A stretch of DNA of 64,000 nucleotides, taken from Gammaproteobacteria bacterium (lineage in GTDB: Bacteria; Pseudomonadota; Gammaproteobacteria; AKS1). Made by a program: the position numbers and the translations under genes. Numbering within the stretch: the first letter of the stretch is position 1; every line of letters starts with the position of its first letter. Under the pieces are notes generated by a model. The model was not told the origin of the DNA. It searched no databases and was given only the letters and a program-made list of their open reading frames with translations. The stretch lies in the NCBI GenBank assembly GCA_027006175.1, contig JALTKS010000056.1:62001-126000 (forward strand), in the 5' to 3' direction. Below are positions 46,818 to 55,552 of this stretch, piece after piece.

Positions 46818-46901
46818 CAAAATTTTCTAACTACCCTCTAAAAGCTTTGCAGTGATTTCCATTAAATAGTCTATAATCTCCTTTTTATTGAGGACTGAAT
46901 T

Positions 46902-48122
46902 ATGGCTATTGGTCTAACAACACCAAAAAACTTATTAGCAATTGAAGGTATCCGCCTTGGTATTGCCGCGGCCGGGATTCGTTATCCTGATCGTCATGAT
47001 CTGTTGTTGTTGGAAATAGCAGAGGGATCGCAGTGCGCGGCTGTTTTTACAAAAAATGCATTTTGTGCCGCGCCGGTGCTGGTTTGTCGGGAGCATCTTG
47101 CTAAGTCGGCGCCTCGTTATCTGGTGATTAATAGTGGCAATGCCAATGCCGGGCTTGGTGAGGCGGGCATGCTTGCATCCAGAGATAGCTGTGCGGCAGT
47201 AGCGGAATTGATGGGCTGTGAACCGGATGCTGTGTTGCCATTTTCTACGGGGGTGATTGGTGAAACCTTTCCAACTCAAACGTTAATAGATGGCTTGCCT
47301 GCAGCAAAAGAATCGTTGCTAGCGGATAACTGGTTACCTGCAGCAGAAGCGATAATGACAACGGATACTATCGCTAAAGGTGTGAGTGAATTAGTGTCGC
47401 TGGGTGGTAACACGATTACGATCACCGGTATTGCGAAGGGCTCAGGTATGATTCGGCCGGATATGGCAACGATGTTGGCTTATATGGCAACGGATGCCAA
47501 TGTCAGTGGTGAGTTGCTTGAGTTGGCGTTGAAACAGGCGGTGGATGATTCCTTTAATCGGATCACGGTTGATGGGGATACATCAACCAATGATGCGTGT
47601 TTGTTGATGGCGACAGGTAAGGCAGGCAATGAGCAGATTTCAGATACTCATTCGGAAGACGCTAAGACATTTTTTGCTGCGGTAGCTAAAGTAGCGAAAC
47701 ATCTTTCTGAATCCATTATCAGGGATGCGGAAGGGGTGACGAAATTAATTACGATTACGGTTGAGCAAGGCAAGGATACCGCTGAATGTGATGCGGTGGC
47801 ATTTACGGTTGCACACTCGCCCTTGGTTAAAACGGCTTTCTTCGCGGGGGATCCAAACTGGGGAAGAATTCTTGCCGCAGTGGGTCGGGCTGGGCTGGAT
47901 GCATTGGATGTCGATAAGGTTGATATCTATCTTGATGATGTATGTATTGTCAGTCAGGGTGGTCGGGATGCCGCTTATACAGAAGAAGCCGGGCAAGCGG
48001 TTATGCAGCAGGAGATGATCACGGTCAGAATTAGTCTGGCAAGAGGTGATGCTGTGACGAGCGTGCAAACCAGTGATTTGTCGTATGACTATGTACGTAT
48101 CAATGCCGAGTATAGAAGTTAG
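46902..48122 (+). CDS. argJ: Bifunctional ornithine acetyltransferase / N-acetylglutamate synthase
   Basis: A 406-residue protein. It recycles the acetyl group from N-acetylornithine to glutamate and can also use acetyl-CoA. GSGMIRPDMATMLAYMATDA contains the autocleavage site between Ala189 and Thr190, with Thr190 the new N-terminal nucleophile. NSGNANAG, FSTGVIGE, TVDGDTSTND and GDPNWGRILAAVG are other signatures. Placement downstream of secA and before mutT matches Pseudomonas. Confidence 0.97.
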   Translation: MAIGLTTPKNLLAIEGIRLGIAAAGIRYPDRHDLLLLEIAEGSQCAAVFTKNAFCAAPVLVCREHLAKSAPRYLVINSGNANAGLGEAGMLASRDSCAAVAELMGCEPDAVLPFSTGVIGETFPTQTLIDGLPAAKESLLADNWLPAAEAIMTTDTIAKGVSELVSLGGNTITITGIAKGSGMIRPDMATMLAYMATDANVSGELLELALKQAVDDSFNRITVDGDTSTNDACLLMATGKAGNEQISDTHSEDAKTFFAAVAKVAKHLSESIIRDAEGVTKLITITVEQGKDTAECDAVAFTVAHSPLVKTAFFAGDPNWGRILAAVGRAGLDALDVDKVDIYLDDVCIVSQGGRDAAYTEEAGQAVMQQEMITVRISLARGDAVTSVQTSDLSYDYVRINAEYRS

Positions 48123-48123
48123 T

Positions 48124-49083
48124 ATGGCTAAGGCATCAGTCGTTCATGTGGTTGCCGCTGTTATCACGAATTCACAAGGTGAAGTGCTGATAGCAAAGCG
48201 GCCGGATGATAAGCATCAAGGCGGTTTGTGGGAGTTTCCCGGTGGTAAGTTGGAAACGGATGAAACACGTCAAGCGGGTCTTGCGCGTGAGTTGCAGGAA
48301 GAATTAGGTATTACCGTTCAATCCAGTCAGCCACTGATTAAAATTCGCCACGATTATTCAGATAAATCTGTCTTGCTGGATGTGTGGCGGGTAACCGCCT
48401 TTTCGGGCGAAGCACATGGGCGAGAAGGGCAGGTGGTAAAATGGGTTTCATTGGATGCCCTGGATGACTATGATTTTCCAGCTGCAAATCAACCGATTAT
48501 TCGTGCAGCACGACTTCCTGATTGTTATATGGTCACGCCAGAACCTGATCCTGAAAATATTGATGCCTATTTAGCGAAGCTTAAACAGGCATTAAGTTCG
48601 GGGGTGCGCTTGGTTCAGTACCGTGCCAAGAAATTATCCCCAGTGCAATTACTGTCCGTTGGTAAAAAGGTGGTTGAACTTTGTGAGGCTTATCAAGCAA
48701 AATGCATCGCGAATATGTCAATTGAGGATGCCTTGGCTATTTCTGCGCACGGTGTGCATTTAACCAGCCAACGTTTGTTTAGTGCGGAGCAACGCCCCGT
48801 TGGAAAAGATATTTTGTTGGTTGCTTCCTGTCATACCCGGGATGATTTACAGCAGGCACAGAAAATTGATGCTGATTTTGTCGTGTTATCACCGGTCAAA
48901 GCAACCGCTTCTCATCCTGATGCGATCCCCTTGGGTTGGGAAAGGTTTGCTGACATGGTTGCTGATATTACCGTGCCCGTTTATGGCTTAGGTGGTATGC
49001 ATGTTGATGACATTGACGATGCACATAAAGCCGGGGCGCAGGGTATTGCGGCTATTCGAAGTCTTTGGCCTGTTCAGACATAG
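48124..49083 (+). CDS. Nudix (MutT-like) hydrolase fused to a ThiE-like domain
   Basis: A 319-residue two-domain protein. Residues 1-130 form a MutT-type Nudix domain, with the box GGKLETDETRQAGLARELQEELGI holding the REx2EE metal ligands; it should remove 8-oxo-dGTP from the nucleotide pool. Residues from about 135 to 319 resemble thiamine-phosphate synthase (LVQYRAKKLSPVQLL, HLTSQRL, SCHTRDDLQQAQKIDADFVVLSPVKATASHP, YGLGGMH). The domain lacks the full ThiE substrate set, so thiamine synthesis is doubtful. This fusion is well known in gammaproteobacteria. The 3' end overlaps convergent yacG by 32 bases. Confidence 0.92.
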   Translation: MAKASVVHVVAAVITNSQGEVLIAKRPDDKHQGGLWEFPGGKLETDETRQAGLARELQEELGITVQSSQPLIKIRHDYSDKSVLLDVWRVTAFSGEAHGREGQVVKWVSLDALDDYDFPAANQPIIRAARLPDCYMVTPEPDPENIDAYLAKLKQALSSGVRLVQYRAKKLSPVQLLSVGKKVVELCEAYQAKCIANMSIEDALAISAHGVHLTSQRLFSAEQRPVGKDILLVASCHTRDDLQQAQKIDADFVVLSPVKATASHPDAIPLGWERFADMVADITVPVYGLGGMHVDDIDDAHKAGAQGIAAIRSLWPVQT

Positions 49084-49234
49084 GTGTGTCTTCTGCTTCA
49101 ATGCTATAACTGCCATCTGCCCAGGCACCAAGATCGATTAATTTACAGCGTTCACTGCAAAATGGTTTGGTCTTCGAGGGTAAATCGATATCAAAGGTTT
49201 CACCACATTGTGGGCATTTAATGAAGTTAGTCAT
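49052..49234 (-). CDS. yacG: DNA gyrase inhibitor YacG
   Basis: A 60-residue zinc protein: Cys7-x2-Cys10 and Cys26-x3-Cys30 (CPQCGETFDIDLPSKTKPFCSERC), then LIDLGAWADGSY, all typical. YacG binds the GyrB C-terminal part and blocks DNA binding by gyrase. It begins two bases after the zapD stop. Its end overlaps the Nudix-ThiE gene on the other strand. Confidence 0.93.
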   Translation of the reverse strand: MTNFIKCPQCGETFDIDLPSKTKPFCSERCKLIDLGAWADGSYSIEAEDTPMSEQAKDFE

Positions 49235-49236
49235 GT

Positions 49237-50007
49237 TTAAAGTTGGCAGCAGCTAAGCAGGAATTCAATATCTTGTTCGGCCTGAACCGGGCGTTGTGCT
49301 TTGTCGAGTGTCTGCATAAAGCGAATAGTAAAACGATGTTTACCGGCACTGATTTCAGCAAAATACAAATGATCACTGGGTAGGCAAACACGAATCAACT
49401 GATAGGGGATATTGCTATCAAGTGATTGTTGATAAAAACCATTGTTAGCGGTTTGTTTCTGGTTCGGTGCGCCATCGCGGATTAAATTAAGTATCATTCG
49501 TATGGCGTCGCGTATCGGCAGGAAATCATTACTCCATTCAGCAATATCACTTGCTCGTTGTTCGCTGGGTAACAATAGCCATTGATGGTAGGCAGGAAGA
49601 TCAAAGTCAGAATTTCCGCCGGCAATGGTGCTGCGTTGCTGAATGGTATTGAGAAATTCGTTGTCACGGATTGTTTGCCCGGGTTGACCATTGATAGCAT
49701 GTAGTCGGTCAGTAATAACATCAAGTTGGTCGAGCACATTATTAAGCATCTCATTATCGACATTAGGGTTGTCATCGAGTTGCGCAAGATTTTCTGCCTG
49801 TCGTTCGATTTCTTTGAGCAAATCCTTACTGATGTCAGAACGACCTAGTACCTGCTGGATTTCAAACAAGCTATTGAGCACAGCACGACTGTGCCAGGCG
49901 CTGCCTCCATTCATCCAGACATCCATTTGCGCGAACAGATGTTCGAGCCGGAGCAGCATACGTATGCGCTCGTTTAAGGGTTGTTCGTAGTAGATATGTG
50001 TAGCCAC
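49237..50007 (-). CDS. zapD: Cell division protein ZapD
   Basis: A 256-residue protein (YacF family). IYYEQPLNERIRMLLRLEHLFAQMDVWM and FLNTIQQRSTIAGGNSDFDLPAYHQWLLLP are family signatures. ZapD bundles FtsZ filaments by binding the FtsZ C-terminal peptide, present in this window's FtsZ. It lies between coaE and yacG, the conserved coaE-zapD-yacG order. Confidence 0.95.
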   Translation of the reverse strand: MATHIYYEQPLNERIRMLLRLEHLFAQMDVWMNGGSAWHSRAVLNSLFEIQQVLGRSDISKDLLKEIERQAENLAQLDDNPNVDNEMLNNVLDQLDVITDRLHAINGQPGQTIRDNEFLNTIQQRSTIAGGNSDFDLPAYHQWLLLPSEQRASDIAEWSNDFLPIRDAIRMILNLIRDGAPNQKQTANNGFYQQSLDSNIPYQLIRVCLPSDHLYFAEISAGKHRFTIRFMQTLDKAQRPVQAEQDIEFLLSCCQL

Positions 50008-50086
50008 AATATTTTGTTATTGCACTCGCCAAATAGGTCATACCATTATAATCGAGATTGTGTCTTGGGTCTGAATCTTTTTTATA

Positions 50087-50674
50087 TCATAGTTTCATAT
50101 ATTTATCGTGCATTTGTTGTGTGGCAGCTTTTAATTCGGGTAAGCCGTGATCGTTAATAATGACATCATCGGCAGCATTAAGGCGTTGTTCACGAGTAGC
50201 TTGAATAGCGATTAATTTTTCAATACTGGCATTCTCAAGCCCATCGCGGTCGGCAATACGCTTTATTTGCTGGCTGACCGGCGTATCAACCACAAGGATT
50301 CTGTCAAGCATTGGGTAATGTGCCTTTTCGACGAGCAGTGGAATGACCACAATGCAGTAACTGCCTGTCACGAGTTCTATTTGTTTTATGACAGCTTGTT
50401 GAATGAGAGGGTGGAGAATATCTTCCAGAATGAGGCGTTCTTGTTCGTTATTAAGAATACGTTGTTTCAGTACGGCACGGTTTAGTGTGCGATTGGGCAA
50501 TAAAATGTCATTGCCAAATTTTTTAACAATATCAAGGTAGGCGGGTTTATCGATTTCAACAAGATCTCTTGCAATAATGTCGGTGTCTATAATTGGGACA
50601 CCCATGCCTGCAAAGAGTTCTGCTACAGTGGACTTACCACTACCGATACCACCTGTTAGCCCGACAATCATCAT
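50087..50674 (-). CDS. coaE: Dephospho-CoA kinase
   Basis: A 195-residue P-loop kinase for the last step of coenzyme A synthesis. MMIVGLTGGIGSGKSTVAELFAGMGVPIIDTDIIARDLV carries the Walker A loop and the conserved Asp, and HPLIQQAV and VVIPLLVEKAHYPMLDRILVVD follow. I start at ATG 50674; a longer frame to 50716 would overlap pilD. It follows pilD by four bases, the common pilBCD-coaE arrangement. Confidence 0.95.
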   Translation of the reverse strand: MMIVGLTGGIGSGKSTVAELFAGMGVPIIDTDIIARDLVEIDKPAYLDIVKKFGNDILLPNRTLNRAVLKQRILNNEQERLILEDILHPLIQQAVIKQIELVTGSYCIVVIPLLVEKAHYPMLDRILVVDTPVSQQIKRIADRDGLENASIEKLIAIQATREQRLNAADDVIINDHGLPELKAATQQMHDKYMKL

Positions 50675-50678
50675 GTCG

Positions 50679-51560
50679 TTATTGTATATAAGCGAAATAT
50701 GCTTCTGTGATGTCATTGCCCCACAGCAAAGCTATCCAGCCTGCTGTAGCGAGGTAGGGGCCGAAGGGAATAGGAATATTTCGATCTCGACCAAGAATAA
50801 TAATCATCGCAATACCGATAACCGCACCAACGATAGATGAGAGCAGGACAATCACAGGCAATAGTTGCCAACCCATCCATGCCCCCAGCAAGGCAAGTAA
50901 TTTAAAGTCACCGTAACCCATGCCTTCTTTGCCAGTCAGTAGTTTGAATAGCCAGAAGATTAGCCAGAGTGATAAATAGCCAGCAACGGCGCCAATAAGG
51001 CTGGTATGGCTATCAACAAAGATGGGAAACATACTCAGGATGAGTCCAATCCAGAGCCAGGGAAGTGTAATATCATCCGGTAATAACTGGTGATCAACAT
51101 CAATGAAGCTCATGGCAACAAGAGCCCATGTTAACAACATTGCAGCGCCAGCTTGCCAGCTAAAACCAAAATGCCATGCCACGATAGCGGTTAAAATACC
51201 GGTTAATAATTCAATCAAAGCATAGCGAGGCGAGATAGGTTCAGCGCAAGATGAGCATTTTCCTTTAAGAAATAAATAACTAAAGACAGGAATATTTTCT
51301 AACGCGGTAATTTTGTGATTGCATTTGGGGCAACGCGAACGGGGCGTGTAAAGATTAAACGTTTCTGGTTCTTTTTTTTCGCTGGTGTTGTCGCTATCCG
51401 GGTGCAGTAATTCATGGCATTGCTGTTGCCATTCTCTGTTCATCATCACCGGTAAACGATAGATAACAACATTTAGAAAACTGCCAACTAATAACCCCAG
51501 GATTAGTGAACTAACAATAAAGGTAACGGGTTGAGTCTGTAAAAGTACAACAACATCCAT
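50679..51560 (-). CDS. pilD: Prepilin peptidase / N-methyltransferase PilD
   Basis: A 293-residue polytopic protein from ATG 51560. The N-terminal loop has two zinc-type Cys pairs (CPKCNHKI and CSSCAEPI). The aspartyl-protease residues lie in SFIDVDHQLLPDDIT and GMGYGDFKLLALLGAWMGW. It cleaves the leader of type IV prepilins after Gly (as in this window's PilA) and methylates the new Phe, and also serves type II secretion pseudopilins. It is in the pilB-pilC-pilD operon. Confidence 0.95.
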   Translation of the reverse strand: MDVVVLLQTQPVTFIVSSLILGLLVGSFLNVVIYRLPVMMNREWQQQCHELLHPDSDNTSEKKEPETFNLYTPRSRCPKCNHKITALENIPVFSYLFLKGKCSSCAEPISPRYALIELLTGILTAIVAWHFGFSWQAGAAMLLTWALVAMSFIDVDHQLLPDDITLPWLWIGLILSMFPIFVDSHTSLIGAVAGYLSLWLIFWLFKLLTGKEGMGYGDFKLLALLGAWMGWQLLPVIVLLSSIVGAVIGIAMIIILGRDRNIPIPFGPYLATAGWIALLWGNDITEAYFAYIQ

Positions 51561-51567
51561 AACTGGT

Positions 51568-52788
51568 TTAAACGACGGCACCAAGTTTGAAAATAGGTAA
51601 GTACATCGCAACGACCATGCCACCAATGAGAACACCGAGTACAACCATAATAAGTGGTTCCATCAAACTACTCATGGCATCAACGGCATCATCGACTTCT
51701 TGTTCGTAAATATCAGCTACTTTTGCCAGCATAGAATCAATGGAGCCGGCTTCTTCACCGATGGCAACCATTTGCACAACCATGTTAGGGAATAAATTAC
51801 TTGCACGCATAGATATATTAAGTTGCTGACCCGTGGATATTTCGTCACGCATTTTTAAAATGGCGGTTGAAAAAATTATGTTACCAGCGGCACCAGCGAC
51901 CGAGTTCATTGCTTCAACAAGCGGTACACCTGCGGCAAACATAGTAGATAGTGTTCGAGAAAAACGGGCAATGGCTGCTTTTTTAAGCAATGGGCCTATT
52001 ATGGGTAGTTTTAGGGATAATCGTTGTAGAAAGTGGTTGAATTTAACGGAACGTTTTTTCCCTTCCACAAATGCGTAGCCTGCACCCAATAGGCCACCAA
52101 AAATAAGATACCAGTATTCTGAGAAGAAATCAGAAGCGCCAACAACAAATAGTGTTAAAGCAGGAAGATCGGCACCAAAGGTGGTAAATATTTTTGCAAA
52201 CTCAGGGATAACGAAAATTAACAAGATTGCAGTAATAATAAACGCAACAACAATGATGGCAGTTGGATAAAATAACGCCTTTTTAATTTTCCCTTTGATG
52301 GACTCAACTTTTTCTTTGTATGTAGCTATTTTATCAAGTAAGTCTTCAAGTATACCGGCATGTTCGCCTGCTTGTACAAGGTTACAGAATAATTCATCAA
52401 AGTAGTAGGAGTGCTTTGCCAGTGATTCAGCGAGTGTTGAACCACTTTCGATATCAGACTTAATAGTGAGTAGAAGTTCCTGCATACGTGGATTCTCATT
52501 ACCACGCCCAGCAATTTCAAAGGATTGTACTAATGGCACACCTGCTGACATCATGGTTGATAACTGTCGAGTGAATACCGATATATCTGCAGGTGTGATT
52601 TTTTTACCTGTTTTGCCACCAAAAAGAGGCTTGGGTTTTTTGCGAACCTTGATGGGTTTAATGCCTTGACGACGAAGTTCTGCTTTCACCAGTGAAGCAC
52701 TGCTGCCGTTTGTTTCACCTTTAACTTTGGCTCCTTTTCTATCAGAGCCTTCCCAGACAAAAATATTATCTGCTGTATTTTCTGCCAT
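51568..52788 (-). CDS. pilC: Type IV pilus inner-membrane platform protein PilC
   Basis: A 406-residue protein with two T2SF domains, each of the form VFTRQLSTMMSAGVPLVQSFEIA / FSRTLSTMFAAGVPLVEAMNSVAGAAGN, and three main membrane segments. It couples the PilB motor to pilin assembly. It lies between pilB and pilD, four bases from pilB. Confidence 0.96.
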   Translation of the reverse strand: MAENTADNIFVWEGSDRKGAKVKGETNGSSASLVKAELRRQGIKPIKVRKKPKPLFGGKTGKKITPADISVFTRQLSTMMSAGVPLVQSFEIAGRGNENPRMQELLLTIKSDIESGSTLAESLAKHSYYFDELFCNLVQAGEHAGILEDLLDKIATYKEKVESIKGKIKKALFYPTAIIVVAFIITAILLIFVIPEFAKIFTTFGADLPALTLFVVGASDFFSEYWYLIFGGLLGAGYAFVEGKKRSVKFNHFLQRLSLKLPIIGPLLKKAAIARFSRTLSTMFAAGVPLVEAMNSVAGAAGNIIFSTAILKMRDEISTGQQLNISMRASNLFPNMVVQMVAIGEEAGSIDSMLAKVADIYEQEVDDAVDAMSSLMEPLIMVVLGVLIGGMVVAMYLPIFKLGAVV

Positions 52789-52792
52789 CGTC

Positions 52793-54508
52793 CTAATCCT
52801 TTGTCACGCGATTGATTTCATCGATAGTGGTAATACCATCTTTGACTTTTTTAAGCCCTGATTTACGTAGATCAGCAATACCTTCTTTTTCAGCTTGTTC
52901 AGCAAGCTGTAAGGCATTACCACCTTCCATAATAATTCGTCCCATATCTTCAGAGATAGACATGACTTGATAAATACCGACACGACCTTTATAGCCATTA
53001 CTGCATTGGTCACAACCCACTGGGCCAAAGATTTTAAGTCCACTTGAAATATCTTCTTCAGTGAAACCTTCTTCAAGCAGTGTTTCATGGGGTATATCTT
53101 GTACTTTTTTGCATTGAGAACATAACCGGCGAGCGAGGCGTTGAGCAATAATCAGTGATACAGATGAAGCAATATTATAGGCAGGCACACCCATATTCGC
53201 TAAACGGGTTAAGGTTTGCGGGGCATCATTTGTATGTAAGGTTGATAATACCAGGTGACCGGTTTGTGCTGCTTTAATCGCAATTTCAGCTGTTTCCAGA
53301 TCACGTATTTCACCAACCATAATAATATCCGGATCTTGCCGTAAGAAAGCACGAAGCGCACTGGCAAACGTAAAGCCAACTTTGTTGTTCACATTGACCT
53401 GATTAATACCGGTTAAATTAATTTCAACTGGGTCTTCTGCAGTTGAAATATTTCTATCTTCAGTATTCAGGATATTTAATCCTGTATAGAGCGAAACAGT
53501 TTTACCACTACCTGTTGGACCGGTGACAAGAATCATGCCATAAGGCTTTACAAGATTTTCTTCGTAGAGCTGACGTTGTTCATCTTCATACCCTAATGCT
53601 TCGATACCCAGCTTGGCGCTGCTTGAATCCAGGATACGCATGACGATTTTTTCGCCAAACAAGGTTGGGCAGGTGTTAACACGAAAATCGATAGCGCGGT
53701 TCTTGGACAAGGTCATTTTCATTCGACCATCCTGAGGGATGCGTCGTTCAGAAATATCGAGTCGTGACATGACTTTTAAGCGGGCAGCAAGCCGACTACC
53801 TAGGTTGACGGGGGGGGATGCCACTTCGATTAAGACACCGTCCATACGCAGCCGTACACGGTAAGATTTTTCATAGGGTTCAAAATGAATATCTGATGCA
53901 CCTTTGTTGATAGCATCAAGCAGTACCTTATTGACAAAACGTACAACAGGAGTGTCATCGACATCAGACTCACTACTATCATCCTTAGGGTCTTCATCGC
54001 CAGCTGTGATTTCCAGATCATCAAGATCGCTATCTTCCAGGTCAGATAAGCTTGTATCTTGCGCATCCATGGCGCGGTCAATAGTTTCAGCGAGCTTATC
54101 CTCTTCAACCAAAATGGCTTCAGTGTTCGCTCCCACATGGAACTTGATTTCATCAAGCCCCTGTAAATTAGTTGGGTCTGAAACCGCAACATAAAGTCGG
54201 TTACCACGTTTAAATAATGGCAGTGCATGGTGTTGTCTAACCAGTTTTTCTTCAACTAATTTTGTGTCAGCTACTTCCATGTCCATAGTACTGATATCAA
54301 ACAGAGGAACCCCAAACTCATGAGATGCAGCATTGGCAATGGTTAATGAATCAAGTAATTTTTTTTGCACTAAATGGGTTACAAAGGGAATTTTGTTTTT
54401 AAGCGCCTGATCATGAGCAAGCGCAGCATCGGTCTCAGAGAGACTGCCATCATTGACCAGTCGGCGTGCCAGACCACTGAGATTAATTTGAGGGTTCGTT
54501 GTTGCCAT
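52793..54508 (-). CDS. pilB: Type IV pilus extension ATPase PilB
   Basis: A 571-residue GspE-family ATPase. An N-terminal MshEN-type domain is followed by the motor domain with DIHFEPYEKSYRVRLRMDG, GPTGSGKTVSLYTGL (Walker A), EDPVEINLTGINQVNVN, DPDIIMVGEIRDLETAEIAIKAAQTGHLVLSTLHTND (Asp and His boxes) and a tetracysteine zinc site (CSQCKKV ... CDQCSNG). An acidic stretch rich in Asp lies at about 155-180. It powers pilus extension. Confidence 0.97.
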   Translation of the reverse strand: MATTNPQINLSGLARRLVNDGSLSETDAALAHDQALKNKIPFVTHLVQKKLLDSLTIANAASHEFGVPLFDISTMDMEVADTKLVEEKLVRQHHALPLFKRGNRLYVAVSDPTNLQGLDEIKFHVGANTEAILVEEDKLAETIDRAMDAQDTSLSDLEDSDLDDLEITAGDEDPKDDSSESDVDDTPVVRFVNKVLLDAINKGASDIHFEPYEKSYRVRLRMDGVLIEVASPPVNLGSRLAARLKVMSRLDISERRIPQDGRMKMTLSKNRAIDFRVNTCPTLFGEKIVMRILDSSSAKLGIEALGYEDEQRQLYEENLVKPYGMILVTGPTGSGKTVSLYTGLNILNTEDRNISTAEDPVEINLTGINQVNVNNKVGFTFASALRAFLRQDPDIIMVGEIRDLETAEIAIKAAQTGHLVLSTLHTNDAPQTLTRLANMGVPAYNIASSVSLIIAQRLARRLCSQCKKVQDIPHETLLEEGFTEEDISSGLKIFGPVGCDQCSNGYKGRVGIYQVMSISEDMGRIIMEGGNALQLAEQAEKEGIADLRKSGLKKVKDGITTIDEINRVTKD

Positions 54509-54759
54509 GTTGCTAACTATAGCTAGTTTTGAGTCATTTTACTGTGAAATATACGACATTTTTCTTGTTCAGTTCATCAAATAGTAGAGTATAAACCGAA
54601 TTTATCCAAGAGCTTATCGGTTAAAAGTATAAAATCTGTGATGTTTTTATCTTATCCCACTGTTTTGTAAAAGAAATATGCAGAGAGTAAGGGGGAGGCA
54701 ATAATTGTTTATAACTTATTTGGTGAGGTTGAGTAGATAGAAATATGCATAAGCTGGGC

Positions 54760-54793
54760 AAAAAAAAGAGACCACCTTAGTGGTCTCTTTTTT
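54760..54793. terminator. Bidirectional terminator after pilA
   Basis: GAGACCACCTTAGTGGTCTC spans 54768-54787: an eight-base perfect stem with a CTTA loop. It has seven or more A before it and six T after it, so it works on both strands. It ends pilA transcription 20 bp after the stop. The 304-bp pilA-pilB gap (54509-54812) otherwise contains only AT-rich sequence, presumably the pilB promoter. Confidence 0.85.
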
Positions 54794-54812
54794 GCCTAGA
54801 GGTCTAATTTAG

Positions 54813-55220
54813 TTATGCGCGGCATTCTGCTGGAACATACTTGGTATTACTTGGGTTATTACAGTCCCATGTTACACCATTAGAGCCTAATGTACCTTCG
54901 AGTCTGAATGTAACGGTAGTGCTGTTAATACCTGTTGCAACACTGACACCGATTCTGGTTGTTGTGCCAGCAGTACATGTTATGGTTGTAAGACCAGTTG
55001 TGCCTGTGTTTACGCCGCTACAACTTTGGTTTGCAGCCAGGTTAGATAAGTTTTCAGCAACGGTTGCTTTTGCACCACTGGCAACAATCAGACCTTCAGA
55101 AACTTTGGCACGGATAGTGTAGTCTGTATAAGCAGGTAGTGCGATTGATGCCAGAATCCCGATGATTGCAACAACAATCATTAATTCAATGAGTGTAAAA
55201 CCTTTTTGAATAGATTTCAT
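54813..55220 (-). CDS. pilA: Type IV major pilin PilA
   Basis: A 135-residue prepilin. [43 protein letters not shown] has the short basic leader, the Gly-Phe cleavage site after residue 7, Glu5 of the mature protein and the hydrophobic helix. Two Cys pairs occur: the later one ([14 protein letters not shown]) forms the usual C-terminal disulfide loop, and SCSGVN/ITCTAG may form another. It is monocistronic, with a sigma54 promoter upstream and a strong terminator downstream. Confidence 0.95.
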   Translation of the reverse strand: MKSIQKGFTLIELMIVVAIIGILASIALPAYTDYTIRAKVSEGLIVASGAKATVAENLSNLAANQSCSGVNTGTTGLTTITCTAGTTTRIGVSVATGINSTTVTFRLEGTLGSNGVTWDCNNPSNTKYVPAECRA

Positions 55221-55309
55221 ATATATCTCCAGTTAATTTGTAAAATATTCAGCGGTCTGAAAGTTCACAGCCTGCTGTGGGTGTGAGTTCATTCCTTGCG
55301 CATATATTT

Positions 55310-55325
55310 TGCAAGTGCTGTGCCA
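55310..55325 (-). promoter_or_regulatory. Sigma54 (-24/-12) promoter of pilA
   Basis: On the minus strand this reads TGGCACAGCACTTGCA, an exact TGGCAC-N5-TTGCA element. Transcription should start near 55297, about 77 bases before the pilA ATG. PilR/PilS, the known sigma54 activator pair for pilA, are encoded 2.5 kb away. The rest of the gap to the sulfatase-family gene (55326-55552) is very AT-rich; PilR sites are expected there but none could be defined by eye. Confidence 0.9.
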
Positions 55326-55552
55326 TATTTCAATAAATGAATAAAATAAATAATTATAATTATCAAGTATATGATAAATAAATATTTTATTTTTTAATAA
55401 GTAGTTATTAATATTCTAATTATTGGTATTTAATTGCAAGGTAAAATGTTTATTTTAGTCATAAACTGACGCATATTGTCAGTTCTGTCGTTTTTTATGC
55501 GGTTATACTACGATTAAACATATTGGTGTGAGACCTAAAACCATAGTCATAG

